A stretch of 38,704 nt of DNA from the NCBI GenBank assembly GCA_020072925.1, contig JAIQGA010000008.1, positions 1 through 38,704 on the forward strand, read 5' to 3'. Under the pieces are notes generated by a model, which was not told where the DNA came from, ran no database searches, and worked only from the letters and a program-made list of their open reading frames with translations. The position numbers were made by a program, and so were the translations under genes. This DNA is from Terriglobia bacterium. GTDB taxonomy: Bacteria > Acidobacteriota > Terriglobia > UBA7540. Below are positions 19,379 to 28,440 of this stretch, in pieces; positions within the stretch are counted from its first letter, which is position 1; every line of letters starts with the position of its first letter.

Positions 19379-20701
19379 CTACGTGCTTCCGGTCCACTCG
19401 TCATCAAGGCTCCCAGTAATCAGGCGGGCGGCTTTGTCGAAGGTGAAGTAGGACCAAGCCCACTCAAAAAGAACCACGAAGCGGTTGCGGAAACCGATCA
19501 GCCAGGAGATATGGATGACCAGCCACAACATCCAGGCGATGAATCCCGAAAGGCGCAGGAAACCGAAGTCGGCCACGGCAGAGGCGCGGCCGATGGTGGC
19601 CATGTTGCCCAAGTTGACGTAGTGGAACGGTTCATAGTTCTGGCCGCGCAACGCGCGGCGAATGCAGCGCGCGGCGTGGCGCCCTCCTTGAATGGCCACC
19701 TGCGCGACTCCCGGCAAGAGCTTGCCGGTCTGGTGAGTGAAGGCGGCCGAATCACCAATCACAAAGACTTCCGGATGGCCGGGGAGAGTCAAGTCCGGCT
19801 GGACGGGCACGCGGCCCGCGCGGTCCAACTGCACACCCAACGAGCGCGTGAGCGCGGAAACCTGCACTCCCGCTGCCCAGAGCGTGGTGGCGGTGGGAAT
19901 CACCTGGCCACCCGCTTGAGCTCTCCCCGCTTCAATGGCGGTGACGGCAGTGTTCAGGCGAACCTCCACACCGCGGCGGCGCAGGTCGGCTGCGGCGTGG
20001 GCGGAAAGGCTCTCGGGAAACGCCGGCAACAGGCGCGGCCCGGCTTCCAGCAGGATGATGTGTGCCTCGCGCGGGTCAATGGCGCGGAAGTCGCGCACCA
20101 GAACCTTGAAAGCGATTTCCGCGATGGCGCCAGCGAGTTCCACCCCCGTCGGGCCGCCACCGACGATCACAAAAGTCAGCAGAGCGCGGCGGCGGGATTC
20201 CTCCGGCTCGCGCTCCGCGCGCTCAAAGGCCAGCAGGATGCGCCGGCGGATTTCCAGCGCGTCTTCCAGCGTATTGAGTCCCGGAGCGAGCGGCGCCCAT
20301 TCGTCGTGGCCAAAGTATTGGTGACGCGCGCCCGGAGCGAGAATCAGGTAGTCATAGCCGATTGCACCGTCGCGCAGCAGCACCTTGCGCCCGGCCAGGT
20401 CCACTCCCACCGCCTCGGCCAGCAGGACTCGGTAGTTCTTCTGGCGGCTGACAATGGAGCGGATGGGATAGGCAATGTCGCCGGGGGAAAGTCCCGCTGT
20501 GGCTACCTGATATAACAAAGGCTGGAACAGATGATGATTGCGCCGATCAATGACACTGACATCGACGGGCGCGCCGCGCAACGCCTTGGCCGCATAGAGG
20601 CCGCCGAACCCCGCGCCTACAATCACTACACGAGGGCGCACGGCGGTGGCCCGAGCTGCTAAGGATTGGCTGGGCTGTGTGTTCAACTTAGTGTGCCCCA
20701 C
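19379..20701 (-). CDS. ndh: type II NADH:quinone oxidoreductase
   Basis: The protein has 440 residues with a GTG start. The FAD-binding Rossmann motif VVIVGAGFGGLYAAKAL is near residue 25 and DRRNHHLFQPLLYQVATAGL follows. The NADH-binding motif is FVIVGGGPTGVELAGAIAEI at about 175. ATTLWAAGVQVSAL and VFVIGDSAAF are the typical late motifs. The C-terminal part (GFIAWMLWLVIHISWLIGF) is the hydrophobic membrane-attachment region. Ndh oxidises NADH and reduces quinone without pumping protons. Length is normal for the family. It stands alone, ahead of the DUF1501/cytochrome pair by position but separated from it by 300 bases. Confidence 0.92.
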   Translation of the reverse strand: MGHTKLNTQPSQSLAARATAVRPRVVIVGAGFGGLYAAKALRGAPVDVSVIDRRNHHLFQPLLYQVATAGLSPGDIAYPIRSIVSRQKNYRVLLAEAVGVDLAGRKVLLRDGAIGYDYLILAPGARHQYFGHDEWAPLAPGLNTLEDALEIRRRILLAFERAEREPEESRRRALLTFVIVGGGPTGVELAGAIAEIAFKVLVRDFRAIDPREAHIILLEAGPRLLPAFPESLSAHAAADLRRRGVEVRLNTAVTAIEAGRAQAGGQVIPTATTLWAAGVQVSALTRSLGVQLDRAGRVPVQPDLTLPGHPEVFVIGDSAAFTHQTGKLLPGVAQVAIQGGRHAARCIRRALRGQNYEPFHYVNLGNMATIGRASAVADFGFLRLSGFIAWMLWLVIHISWLIGFRNRFVVLFEWAWSYFTFDKAARLITGSLDDEWTGST

Positions 20702-21218
20702 TGACCAATATAGCGTAGGGGCTGACGGGCGTGCAAACCGTGGAGGTCAAGAGGTCATTTCCTAGAATGGGCGTTTGCAGGCAAGTGGATTACCTACGTA
20801 GATGCCCTCATGTAAGAGGAACCGGCAGGGAAATATGGGTACCACATCTACTCTTTCCGGACAATACAACCAAATGACCACCAACGTTAGATTAAGAGCC
20901 GCAACCGACTGGGATTGTTTCCGAGTGGCCGACAATCCGTCCGCAACAACTAGTGCGTAACAGGTGCGCATGGCCAGTTCTGCACATAGCCGGTTTTTAC
21001 GTGAATTTAGTTTACGGCCCGGTGCAGCTGCCGCATCGCGTTTACCAGTTGCCTAACCTCGGTCCATGACTTATGCTGTCACTACGGTCGCCGCCAGTAT
21101 CGAGCGTGCCAAAGTGGGACTCAGCTCACCTACGCAGATTTCGCCTACCGGCAAGTCGCCCCTGTGTTCATCCAATTTATCTGGGCGTGCTCCCGAGGTC
21201 CAGGAAGGAGGTTAAGAG
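20702..21218. other. divergent intergenic region upstream of ndh and the copper locus
   Basis: About 515 bases between the divergent ndh gene and the copper locus, so it should hold both promoters. Visible: an inverted TGCAAAC / GTTTGCA pair around 20732-20778 and a tandem GAGGTCA at 20743-20757. No CueR/CopY-like palindrome was identified, and the 69-codon - strand frame at 20762-20971 looks spurious. Confidence 0.4.
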
Positions 21219-21392
21219 ATGAGTTTCCTGGCTGAAAACTGGTTCTTCATTCTCGTTCTTATCGCCTTTTTCGCCATGATGTTCCGCCATGGCGGTTGTG
21301 GCATGCATGCCGGACATGGAGGTCACGCGCACGAGACCGATGACAAGACCGAAACGCGCGACGAAAAAGAAGCTCACGCCCACCATCATTGA
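21219..21392 (+). CDS. small His-rich membrane protein (DUF2933-like)
   Basis: The 57-residue peptide begins at an ATG behind AAGGAGGTTAAGAG (21203-21216), a strong Shine-Dalgarno. It has one hydrophobic span (ENWFFILVLIAFFAMMF), then a glycine/histidine-rich stretch (HGGCGMHAGHGGHAHE) and a charged tail ending HAHHH. This is the layout of DUF2933-type peptides found in copper and heavy-metal islands. The His/Met/Cys tail could bind Cu or a related metal at the membrane. It is the first gene of the + strand locus leading to the copper ATPase. The family call is from architecture. Confidence 0.75.
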   Translation: MSFLAENWFFILVLIAFFAMMFRHGGCGMHAGHGGHAHETDDKTETRDEKEAHAHHH

Positions 21393-21419
21393 ACTTGGGC
21401 GCCAGCGAGGAGGAGTGCC

Positions 21420-21692
21420 ATGTTTTGCGTAAAGCTGTGGACTTGGTCGCTAGGCGCGTTCACTACAGTATCGTTCGTCCTTTGCGTCATCTGGGGGCTA
21501 CTCACACCCGAGGCATTGCACATGCACAAGTTCCTGGAATCCGTGCTGCCGGCTTTCCACTGGATCAGCGTCGGCGCATTCCTGCTTGGATTGGTCGAGA
21601 GTTTTCTTTGGGGAGCGTACACGGGGCTTGTGTTCGTGCCGATTCACAACTTCTTCTATCGCCGATTTGGAGTTAAGGCGACCGGCGTTTGA
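21420..21692 (+). CDS. two-TM membrane protein (DUF5676-like)
   Basis: The protein has 90 residues behind GAGGAGG, 27 bases after the preceding small gene. Two membrane spans are evident: VKLWTWSLGAFTTVSFVLCV at residues 4-23 and WISVGAFLLGLVESFLWGAY at about 48-67, with a basic C-terminus (FYRRFGVKATGV). Proteins of this size and shape (DUF5676) occur repeatedly beside DUF2933 peptides and copper/heavy-metal ATPases; function unknown. The close spacing points to one transcript with its neighbour. Confidence 0.65.
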   Translation: MFCVKLWTWSLGAFTTVSFVLCVIWGLLTPEALHMHKFLESVLPAFHWISVGAFLLGLVESFLWGAYTGLVFVPIHNFFYRRFGVKATGV

Positions 21693-21907
21693 TTTCGTTT
21701 GCGAACTGAACAGGTTCAAAGCTGAGTCTTATTCACATTGAACAGAGCGAGCGATGGTGGAACCGAAAACCCTCCAGCTTCTTATATGGTGCCGCGCGCC
21801 AGGCATTCTCAGTCGAATTCGGGCTCCGGATTTGGAAGTAGAGGGCAACTAATGCCTCGGGGCGAAATGGCAGTCGTGCACACCCGGATTAATGAGGAGG
21901 CACGAAC

Positions 21908-22663
21908 ATGAGTCCTCGCGTGCCTGCGATTTGGCCTTTCGCGTACCTGATTATGAGCACGGCGTTGCTTCTGGTGTGGTTCGTGCTCTACGGCGTGCGC
22001 CGAGACCTCCGTCGGACTATGTTGCAGGTGAGTCTGGCTACGGCGTTACTCGGGCTTACCGAGCCATTGTTCGTGCCCAAGTATTGGAATCCCTTTACGC
22101 TGTTCGACCTCGCTCGCCGAACCGGCTTCGACTTAGAGAGTCTATTGTTCTCCTTCGCGATAGGCGGGATAGTCTTCGCCGCATACGAAGTGTTTTTTCG
22201 TACGGCGCCAAGCGAGAGCATGGCCGGCGCGCGGTACGAGTTCGAACATCGTCATCACTCGCTGGCGGTTGCCTCGCCGTTCCTGGTTTTTGTGATAGTC
22301 GCGATACTCACAAAGCTGAATCCCATCTACTCATCTGCGATTGCACTGATCGCGGGATTCTTCGCCACGCTGTACTGCCGCCGCGATCTTTGGCTGAAGA
22401 TGATTGTCAGTGGCGGCCTCTTTCTTGCTATTTATTTCCTCGTATTCGTCGTATTCAACCTCGCCTTCCCTGGTTACGTCATAGCTGTCTGGAACCTGAA
22501 GGACCTCTCGGGCGTGCGGGTGGCTGGCGTGCCTTTGGAGGAGCTCATGTTTGCGTTCACCTTTGGGCTTTACTGGTCAAGCGTGTATGAGCATGTGATG
22601 TGGCGGCGCGAGCATGCGGTCCCAGGCACCACAAGTAACGTGCGTGCCGCTGGGCATAGGTAG
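21908..22663 (+). CDS. lycopene cyclase-domain membrane protein
   Basis: The protein has 251 residues; ATG behind AATGAGGAGG. It has about six to seven membrane spans with an internal duplication: [13 protein letters not shown]...[21 protein letters not shown] in the first half and [20 protein letters not shown] followed by [15 protein letters not shown] in the second. The W-N and P-L/I-E-E-x-x-F pattern is the signature of the CarR / CrtYc-CrtYd lycopene cyclase domain. In the first copy the PLEE motif has degraded to DLES, so only one half keeps the full acidic motif. No carotenoid genes lie nearby; it is 65 bases ahead of the copper ATPase. A role in the metal locus is conceivable but unproven. 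Confidence 0.7.
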   Translation: MSPRVPAIWPFAYLIMSTALLLVWFVLYGVRRDLRRTMLQVSLATALLGLTEPLFVPKYWNPFTLFDLARRTGFDLESLLFSFAIGGIVFAAYEVFFRTAPSESMAGARYEFEHRHHSLAVASPFLVFVIVAILTKLNPIYSSAIALIAGFFATLYCRRDLWLKMIVSGGLFLAIYFLVFVVFNLAFPGYVIAVWNLKDLSGVRVAGVPLEELMFAFTFGLYWSSVYEHVMWRREHAVPGTTSNVRAAGHR

Positions 22664-22728
22664 AGGACGCAATCTATGATGGCCGTATTCCGGATCTTCG
22701 CCGTCAGCCACCAACAAGGAGGGTCCTG

Positions 22729-25029
22729 ATGAGTTCCCCACTGGCACACAAGAGCTCGAACGCAACAGGGTCGGGCAGGGTCGATCCGCAATCAGCAGGC
22801 GGATCGGAGTACACCTGTCCGATGCACCCGGATGTCCGCCAGAAACGTCCCGGTACGTGCCCCAAGTGTGGCATGACGCTCGAGCCGGTGAGCCCTGCCG
22901 CTCCTGCAGCCAAGACGGAATACGTTTGCCCAATGCATCCGGAGATCGTGCGCTCGGAGCCGGGTTCGTGCCCTATCTGCGGGATGGCCCTGGAACCCAA
23001 AACCGTTTCCGCTGAGGAAGAAAGGAGTCCGGAGCTCAAGGCGATGACCCGGCGTTTTTGGGTGGGACTGGTTCTGACGATTCCCGTTTTGGCCTCTGCC
23101 ATGGGAAAGTACATCCCTGGGAACCCCATCCCGAAATGGGCGTCCGAGCACTTCTGGACCTGGTTTGAGCTAGTGCTGGCTACCCCAGTGGTCCTCTGGG
23201 GCGGCTGGCCGTTCTTCGTGCGCGGATGGCGGTCCATCGTCAATCGCAGCCTGAACATGTTCACGTTGATCGGGCTGGGCGTGGGCGTCGCCTATCTATA
23301 TAGCTTTGTCGCAGCGCTCTTCCCTGAAATCTTTCCCGCAGCATTCCGCGACGCAGCCGGCTCAGTTGCCGTGTACTTTGAGGCTGCGGCGGTGATTACG
23401 ACGCTGGTTCTTTTGGGCCAAGTGCTGGAACTCCGCGCCCGCAGCCAGACCGGTGCAGCCATCAAGTCGCTGCTGGGGTTGGCTCCAAAGACTGCCCGGC
23501 TGATTCAGGAAGACGGCACAGAGGGAGACGTGCCTCTTGATCGCGTCAAGCCGGGCGACCGCCTCCGCGTCCGCCCGGGTGAGAAGGTCCCGGTGGATGG
23601 AGTGGTGCTCGAGGGACGCAGCAGCGTGGACGAGTCCATGATCACGGGCGAACCCATTCCGGTTGAAAAGGAGGCTGGCGACCGGGTGACAGGAGCAACC
23701 GTCAACGGCACGGGCACGCTCATCATGCGGGCGGAGCGTGTCGGCGCGGAGACCCTGCTGGCACAGATTGTGCGAATGGTTGCGGAAGCACAGCGCAGCC
23801 GCGCTCCAATTCAAAAGCTGGCCGACGTCGTTGCCGGCTACTTTGTGCCCATTGTGGTTTTGATTGCTGTTCTGACCTTCGTTGTTTGGGCGATATGGGG
23901 GCCGAGCCCTCGCATGGCGCACGCGTTGATCAATGCTGTTGCAGTTCTCATCATCGCCTGTCCGTGCGCGCTGGGATTGGCGACGCCAATGTCTATCATG
24001 GTGGCGACGGGCAAAGGTGCCACGGTGGGTGTTTTGTTCAAGAACGCAGAAGCGATCGAACACATGCGCAAGGTGAACACCTTGGTGGTGGACAAGACCG
24101 GGACGCTCACCGAAGGCAAGCCGAAGCTGGTAGCCGTAGAGACGGTTGATCCCTTCGACAGAGGAAAGCTGATCCATCTGGCTGCCAGTCTGGAACGGGG
24201 CAGCGAGCATCCGCTCGCGGCCGCGATTGTGGCGGGTGCGGAATCTCAGGCAGTTGTGCTGTCGCCTGTCGAAGAGTTTGAGAGTCTGACTGGGAGAGGG
24301 GTGCGAGGACGCGTGGACGGCATGCAGATCGCCCTCGGAAACCGGAAGCTCCTGGAAGAGCTCCAAATCAACTCAACCAGGATGCTCGATCGCGCTGAGG
24401 CGATGCGGGGCGAAGGCCAGACCGTGATGTTTGTGGTCGTGGATGGCAAAGCGGCTGGCATGGTCGGTGTGGCCGACCCGATTAAGGGAACCACTTCGGA
24501 GGCCATCCAGCAACTGCACGCTGATGGCATTCGGGTCGTGATGTTGACAGGTGATAGCCGCACGACCGCGCAGGCCGTGGCCAAGAGGCTTGAAATCGAC
24601 GAAGTGATTGCCGAAGTTCTGCCCGAGGACAAGGCCGGCGTAGTGAAGAAACTCCAGGAAGGAGGACGCTTCGTGGCCATGGCGGGAGACGGTATTAACG
24701 ACGCGCCGGCCCTTGCCCAGGCGCAAGTCGGCATCGCCATGGGCACGGGGACAGATGTGGCGATGGAAAGCGCCGGAGTGACGTTGGTCAAAGGCGACTT
24801 GCGCGGTATAGTTCGGGCGCGCATGCTGAGTCGGGCCACGATGCGTAACATCAAGCAGAATCTCTTTTTCGCCTTTATCTATAACGCCATCGGCGTGCCT
24901 ATCGCGGCGGGCGTGCTCTATCCACTCTTCGGTTTGCTGCTCAGCCCCGTCATCGCGGCAGCCGCCATGAGTTTCAGTTCGGTCTCTGTGGTCACCAACG
25001 CCCTGCGCCTTCGCGGCGCACGCGTGTAA
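22729..25029 (+). CDS. copA: copper-translocating P-type ATPase (P1B-1) with two metal-binding repeats
   Basis: The protein has 766 residues and its ATG is preceded by AAGGAGGG. Two N-terminal heavy-metal-binding repeats, C30-PMHP with C44-xx-C47 and C67-PMHP with C81-xx-C84, replace the usual HMA domains. Then come the actuator loop T306-G-E, the ion-binding motif C411-P-C413, the phosphorylated aspartate in D455-KTGTLT, the HP motif SEHPLAAAI and the hinge [10 protein letters not shown]. Late membrane motifs YNAIGVP and MSFSS fit Cu(I) specificity. It should export copper from the cytoplasm. It follows the small metal-locus genes in the same direction and is followed by an MFS exporter. There is no visible copper regulator gene in the window. 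Confidence 0.92.
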   Translation: MSSPLAHKSSNATGSGRVDPQSAGGSEYTCPMHPDVRQKRPGTCPKCGMTLEPVSPAAPAAKTEYVCPMHPEIVRSEPGSCPICGMALEPKTVSAEEERSPELKAMTRRFWVGLVLTIPVLASAMGKYIPGNPIPKWASEHFWTWFELVLATPVVLWGGWPFFVRGWRSIVNRSLNMFTLIGLGVGVAYLYSFVAALFPEIFPAAFRDAAGSVAVYFEAAAVITTLVLLGQVLELRARSQTGAAIKSLLGLAPKTARLIQEDGTEGDVPLDRVKPGDRLRVRPGEKVPVDGVVLEGRSSVDESMITGEPIPVEKEAGDRVTGATVNGTGTLIMRAERVGAETLLAQIVRMVAEAQRSRAPIQKLADVVAGYFVPIVVLIAVLTFVVWAIWGPSPRMAHALINAVAVLIIACPCALGLATPMSIMVATGKGATVGVLFKNAEAIEHMRKVNTLVVDKTGTLTEGKPKLVAVETVDPFDRGKLIHLAASLERGSEHPLAAAIVAGAESQAVVLSPVEEFESLTGRGVRGRVDGMQIALGNRKLLEELQINSTRMLDRAEAMRGEGQTVMFVVVDGKAAGMVGVADPIKGTTSEAIQQLHADGIRVVMLTGDSRTTAQAVAKRLEIDEVIAEVLPEDKAGVVKKLQEGGRFVAMAGDGINDAPALAQAQVGIAMGTGTDVAMESAGVTLVKGDLRGIVRARMLSRATMRNIKQNLFFAFIYNAIGVPIAAGVLYPLFGLLLSPVIAAAAMSFSSVSVVTNALRLRGARV

Positions 25030-25226
25030 AACCAAAGTCCCTGTGCGCGCGCAAGGCCGCGGGTGGCATTCAGGCATACCGAGGGCCGACCGCTATAGGC
25101 CAACCTGCAACCCGGCAGGCGGCGATTTCCGACCCTGGTACCTAGAACTCTCCCGAGTGGTTTGCAAGTGTGGCCAGAATATTTCGATGACTGGCTGCAG
25201 CACTTGGGCCTCCTTGAACTCCGTCA

Positions 25227-26462
25227 ATGAACCGACCGCTCTTCATTCTGCTCGCGTGCGTGTTCTTGATCTTTGTCGGATTCGGCATAACACTACCTGT
25301 TCTTCCTTTCTACACTGAACGCCTTGCTCTCGCTGAGGGAACGTCCGAGGCTGTTGCCGCAATACATATCGCCTTCCTGACGAGCATATACCCCTTGATG
25401 CAATTCCTCTTTGCCCCACTATGGGGGCGATGGTCCGATCGATTCGGACGGAAGCCGTTGCTTCTGGTGGGGATCACCGGCTTTGCTTTGACTCAGGCCT
25501 TATTCGGCATCTCTACCGGTCTCTGGATGCTTTATGGAGCTCGGGCTATTGGGGGCCTGCTGGCGGCTGCGACCCTGCCGGCCGTGGCCGCTTATGTGGT
25601 GGACATGACCAAGGAAACCGAGCGCGCCAGGGGTATGGCGTTGCAGGGAACCGCCGTGAGCCTCGGTGTCGTGGTCGGGCCGGCACTCGGGGGCCTCTTG
25701 GCGCGTAACGGTCTTTCTTTCGTCATGTCATACGGTGGTTTTTCAATTGACCGTTTCTCAATCCCTTTTTTGGCAGCGGCCGGCTTGGGCGTTCTGACGC
25801 TATTCGCGGCCGCAGTCCTGGTTCCCGAGTCTCTGTTGTCCAGCCCCGAGCCATCGTCGCTCGGCCGTGAGGCGGCGCGTATATTCTGGCTCGGCACGCC
25901 ACGGTCACCGAGTAGGCTTCTTGTGCTCGCCTTCGCAGCGCAGTTCGGTTTGGCGGTTTTCGAGACCACTTTCGCCCTTCATGCGCAGAATATGTTGGGA
26001 TATGGCGCGTTTCAGGTGGGACTGGCATTCATGATCTGTGGTCTCGTAATGAGCGTCTTCCAGATAGCGGCGGTGAGCTATCTCTCGAAGAGAGTCAACG
26101 AGATGCATCAGATCGCGGTCGGGCTTGGGTTGATGGGTGCTAGCCTCGGGTTGCTCGTACTGGTTCGGAGGACACCCGTCGTAATGGCTACGGTCGGTAC
26201 GCTGGCACTCGGTATGTCGCTGATCAGTCCAAACCTCGCGGCACTCGTTTCTAAGAATGCCAGCGCCCACTCGGGCGCCGCCCTTGGCGAACAGAGCGCC
26301 TCGAACAGCCTCGGCCAAGTTACCGGAACCTTACTCGGAGGCTTCCTTTTCGCCTGGGCGATGCGCCTCGATTACGCACTTACGGGTGCTATGCTGGTCG
26401 GATTCGGAGTCTTCGCTGGCCTAAACAAGTGGCCCCAGGGAGTATTCCGCGCCAAGAGGTGA
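25227..26462 (+). CDS. MFS drug:proton antiporter-like transporter
   Basis: The protein has 411 residues and 12 predicted membrane spans. Motif A is GRWSDRFGRKPLL (loop 2-3). Motif C, the antiporter signature, is seen in GTAVSLGVVVGPALGGLLA (span 5). The N-terminus ILLACVFLIFVGFGITLPVL is TetA/Bmr-like. It lies 197 bases after the copper ATPase in the same direction, so cotranscription is uncertain. Substrate cannot be told from sequence; drug, tetracycline-like compound or metal-chelate export are all possible. The start has no strong Shine-Dalgarno. Confidence 0.8.
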   Translation: MNRPLFILLACVFLIFVGFGITLPVLPFYTERLALAEGTSEAVAAIHIAFLTSIYPLMQFLFAPLWGRWSDRFGRKPLLLVGITGFALTQALFGISTGLWMLYGARAIGGLLAAATLPAVAAYVVDMTKETERARGMALQGTAVSLGVVVGPALGGLLARNGLSFVMSYGGFSIDRFSIPFLAAAGLGVLTLFAAAVLVPESLLSSPEPSSLGREAARIFWLGTPRSPSRLLVLAFAAQFGLAVFETTFALHAQNMLGYGAFQVGLAFMICGLVMSVFQIAAVSYLSKRVNEMHQIAVGLGLMGASLGLLVLVRRTPVVMATVGTLALGMSLISPNLAALVSKNASAHSGAALGEQSASNSLGQVTGTLLGGFLFAWAMRLDYALTGAMLVGFGVFAGLNKWPQGVFRAKR

Positions 26463-26491
26463 CCCTTCAAGACTTGCGGCTCTCCACTGCT

Positions 26492-26559
26492 GGGGTGTCT
26501 CCTGTCCCTACAACAGCACTTTCAGTTTTTGAAGTTGGATGGGGCCTGAGACACGCCCC
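26492..26559. terminator. inverted repeat after MFS gene
   Basis: GGGGTGTCTC (26492-26501) pairs with GAGACACGCCCC (26548-26559) over ten bases with one bulge and a loop of about 46 bases. It lies 30 bases after the transporter stop. The long loop makes it as likely to be a relic of a small mobile sequence as a terminator. Confidence 0.35.
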
Positions 26560-26604
26560 GTAGATTGAGGTGTGCGCTGTGACTCACAGCGTTAGTCGCG
26601 ATTA

Positions 26605-27625
26605 GAGAGTTTTTAATTTAGGTGTATACATTTATGTGCGATAATGCCTCTGCCAATAAAGGGGAGGCAAAGATGCAATCCTATTCACAGGACTTGCGGG
26701 ACCGGGTGTTATGGGCATTGGATCGGGGAGAACGTCCGACAGCGATTGCGCGGCGGCTGGAAGTCAGCCGCGTTTGGGTTTACCAGGTTCGGGGACGGGA
26801 GCAGAAGACAGGCCAGCGTACCAGCTTTCCAATCGGCGGCCATCGCCGTTCGCGGGTAGCGGGGTTGGAGCCCGTGCTGCGTGCCTGGATCGAACAGGAG
26901 CCGGGTCTGAGCTTGGCCGAGTTATGCCAACGTCTGGTGGGGCAGGGCGTATCGATCAAGATCGGTGCCTTGTGGCATCAATTGAACCAATGGAATCTTA
27001 CCTTCAAAAAAAACCCTGCACGCCAGCGAGCAAGAGCGCGAGGACGTGCAGCAGGCGCGCAGCGCGCGGCGGCAAGCATTGCCCACGAGGGAAGTCGAAA
27101 AGCTCGTGTTCATCGATGAAACGTGGACATCGACCAGCCTGACGCGCCGCTATGGACGTGCGCCCAGAGGGAGGCGCTGCCTCGACGCAGCGCCGCACGG
27201 GCATTGGGAGACAACGACCTTTGTGGGCGCTCTGCGCCGGCGCCGATTGACCGCGCCGATGGTCACCGACGGGCCCCTGGACGGTGAGATGTTTCTGGCT
27301 TACGTGCGTCAATGCCTGTGCCCAACGCTCCAACCCGGAGACACCGTGATCCTCGACAACCTCAGCAGTCACAAGGTGGCGGGAGTCGCGGAAGCGATCA
27401 CCGCGACCGGAGCCATCGTCCTCTTTCTGCCCCCGTACTCTCCGGATCTGAACCCGATAGAAAAGTTCTTTTCCAAACTCAAGGCGCGGCTCCGCCAAGC
27501 CGCGCAACGCGATATCGATGCTCTCTGGAAGGAAATCGGGGAGTTGCTCAATACGGTCTCCCCAAGCGAATGCACAAACTACTTTGCCTCTTGCGGATAT
27601 GTATGCACTTAAATCAAAATCGCTC
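26605..27625 (+). mobile_element. IS630-family insertion sequence, complete
   Basis: The left terminal repeat (26605-26631) and the right one (27599-27625, reverse strand) match at 22 of 27 positions. Each is flanked outside by the dinucleotide TA (26603-26604 and 27626-27627), the target duplicated by IS630/Tc1-type elements. The element is 1021 bp and holds one transposase split by a frameshift. It lies between the MFS gene and a broken histidine kinase. Confidence 0.85.
26673..27612 (+). CDS. IS630 transposase, two frames joined at an A8 run
   Basis: I choose ATG 26673, behind GGGGAGGC; the earlier in-frame start at 26622 overlaps the terminal repeat. Frame 1 gives the helix-turn-helix half (SYSQDLRDRVLWALDRGERP, ARRLEVSRVWVYQV) up to NQWNLTFKK. 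Homology then continues in the +1 frame (TLHASEQEREDVQQARS) into the DDE half: VFIDETW, VILDNLSSHK and SPDLNPIEKFFSKLK hold the three acidic residues. The switch falls on eight A's (27006-27013). Reading one A fewer gives a continuous protein of about 312 residues. IS630 elements often use programmed slippage here, so this may be an active enzyme and not a broken one. Confidence 0.85.
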
Positions 27626-27659
27626 TAGAAGGACTGTGTCATCATAGCGTCTTCGCCTC

Positions 27660-28336
27660 GGGGTGGCGCGGCCACCGCGTTCACCATCGTGTCGTATGGA
27701 TTTTGCCACAGTCTTGCCAAGGCGGGCTGTTCGTCCGCCTCCGCGAAGGCTCACGGCTTTGGTGGTCTCATTCAAAGGGCTTCGGAATTGGCGAGTGCAG
27801 CCGATTTCCGGGTGTGTGTTGGGCGGGGGGAAGCTGAGCCGGACCCGGGTGCCCTTTCAAGGGGAACTGGTGAGATGGAACTCACCGCCCAGTTTCTCGA
27901 CTCTCTCGCGCATGCCGATCAAGCCATAGTGATGGCCATCCGGCGAGCGGCAGGTGGACGGCTCAAAGCCGCATCCCTCATCTTCGATCTCCACGTGCAG
28001 GCAGTGGTGATCGAAAGTCAAAACGACTGCGATGTTCTTGGGCGCGGCGTGCGTGACGGCGTTCTGGATGGCCTCACGAACGAGCATGAGCAGGCTCCAT
28101 TCGCCTTCGGGGCCCAGCGCCTGCGGCGCGCCGACACTCCTCAGCTTCACAGGAATCCCCGTTTCCACGCTAATCCGCTGGGCGAGTTGGGAACCCGCGG
28201 TTTCCGGCACGCCAAGGAGTCGTGGGCTTCCCGACGACGAGGGTAACGCTTTGCCGGTCATGACCGTGTTCGACAAGGACACTCCCCACTGACAGCGCCG
28301 AGTCCTTTGAGCACAACGCGCTACACCCGCAAGCAT
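27660..28336 (-). pseudogene. NarL/LiaS-type histidine kinase, C-terminal remnant with nonsense codon
   Basis: The frame from 28336 encodes the ATPase half of a cytoplasmic sensor kinase: QRISVETGIPVKLRSVG, LMLVREAIQNAVTHA (N-box), VEIEDEGCGFEP (G1), HYGLIGMRERVEKLGG (G2). At 27857-27859 a TGA stands where the family has glycine in ...SSPGKGT, and the same frame continues as KGTRVRLSFPPPN, so one base change (GGA to TGA) cut the last strand. The N-terminal sensory and dimerisation parts are absent or scrambled before about 28250. It is next to the IS630 right end. Confidence 0.75.
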
Positions 28337-28440
28337 TGCGCGGCGTCCACGCCGGCGTAGGCGGCGACGAGGACGGTTAAAGTCGATGCCGTGAAAATCT
28401 CCCGTGGCGTAGTCTTCTTTTCTTTTGGCTTAAAGTATGA
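28337..28440. other. short intergenic
   Basis: Between the stop of the GT39 gene and the kinase remnant. The kinase frame is nearly open through here on the - strand, but I see no recognisable protein; probably decayed sequence. Confidence 0.35.

Noticed and set aside
19511-20515. 334-codon open frame antisense to ndh
   Set aside because: The ndh frame has all family motifs; the antisense frame is composition-driven.
23362-24366. 334-codon open frame antisense to the copper ATPase
   Set aside because: It is a shadow of a highly conserved GC-rich gene; His/Gln-rich composition, no ribosome binding site, no recognisable domain.
27689-28246. 185-codon + strand frame beside the IS630
   Set aside because: It is antisense to a recognisable histidine-kinase ATPase domain.
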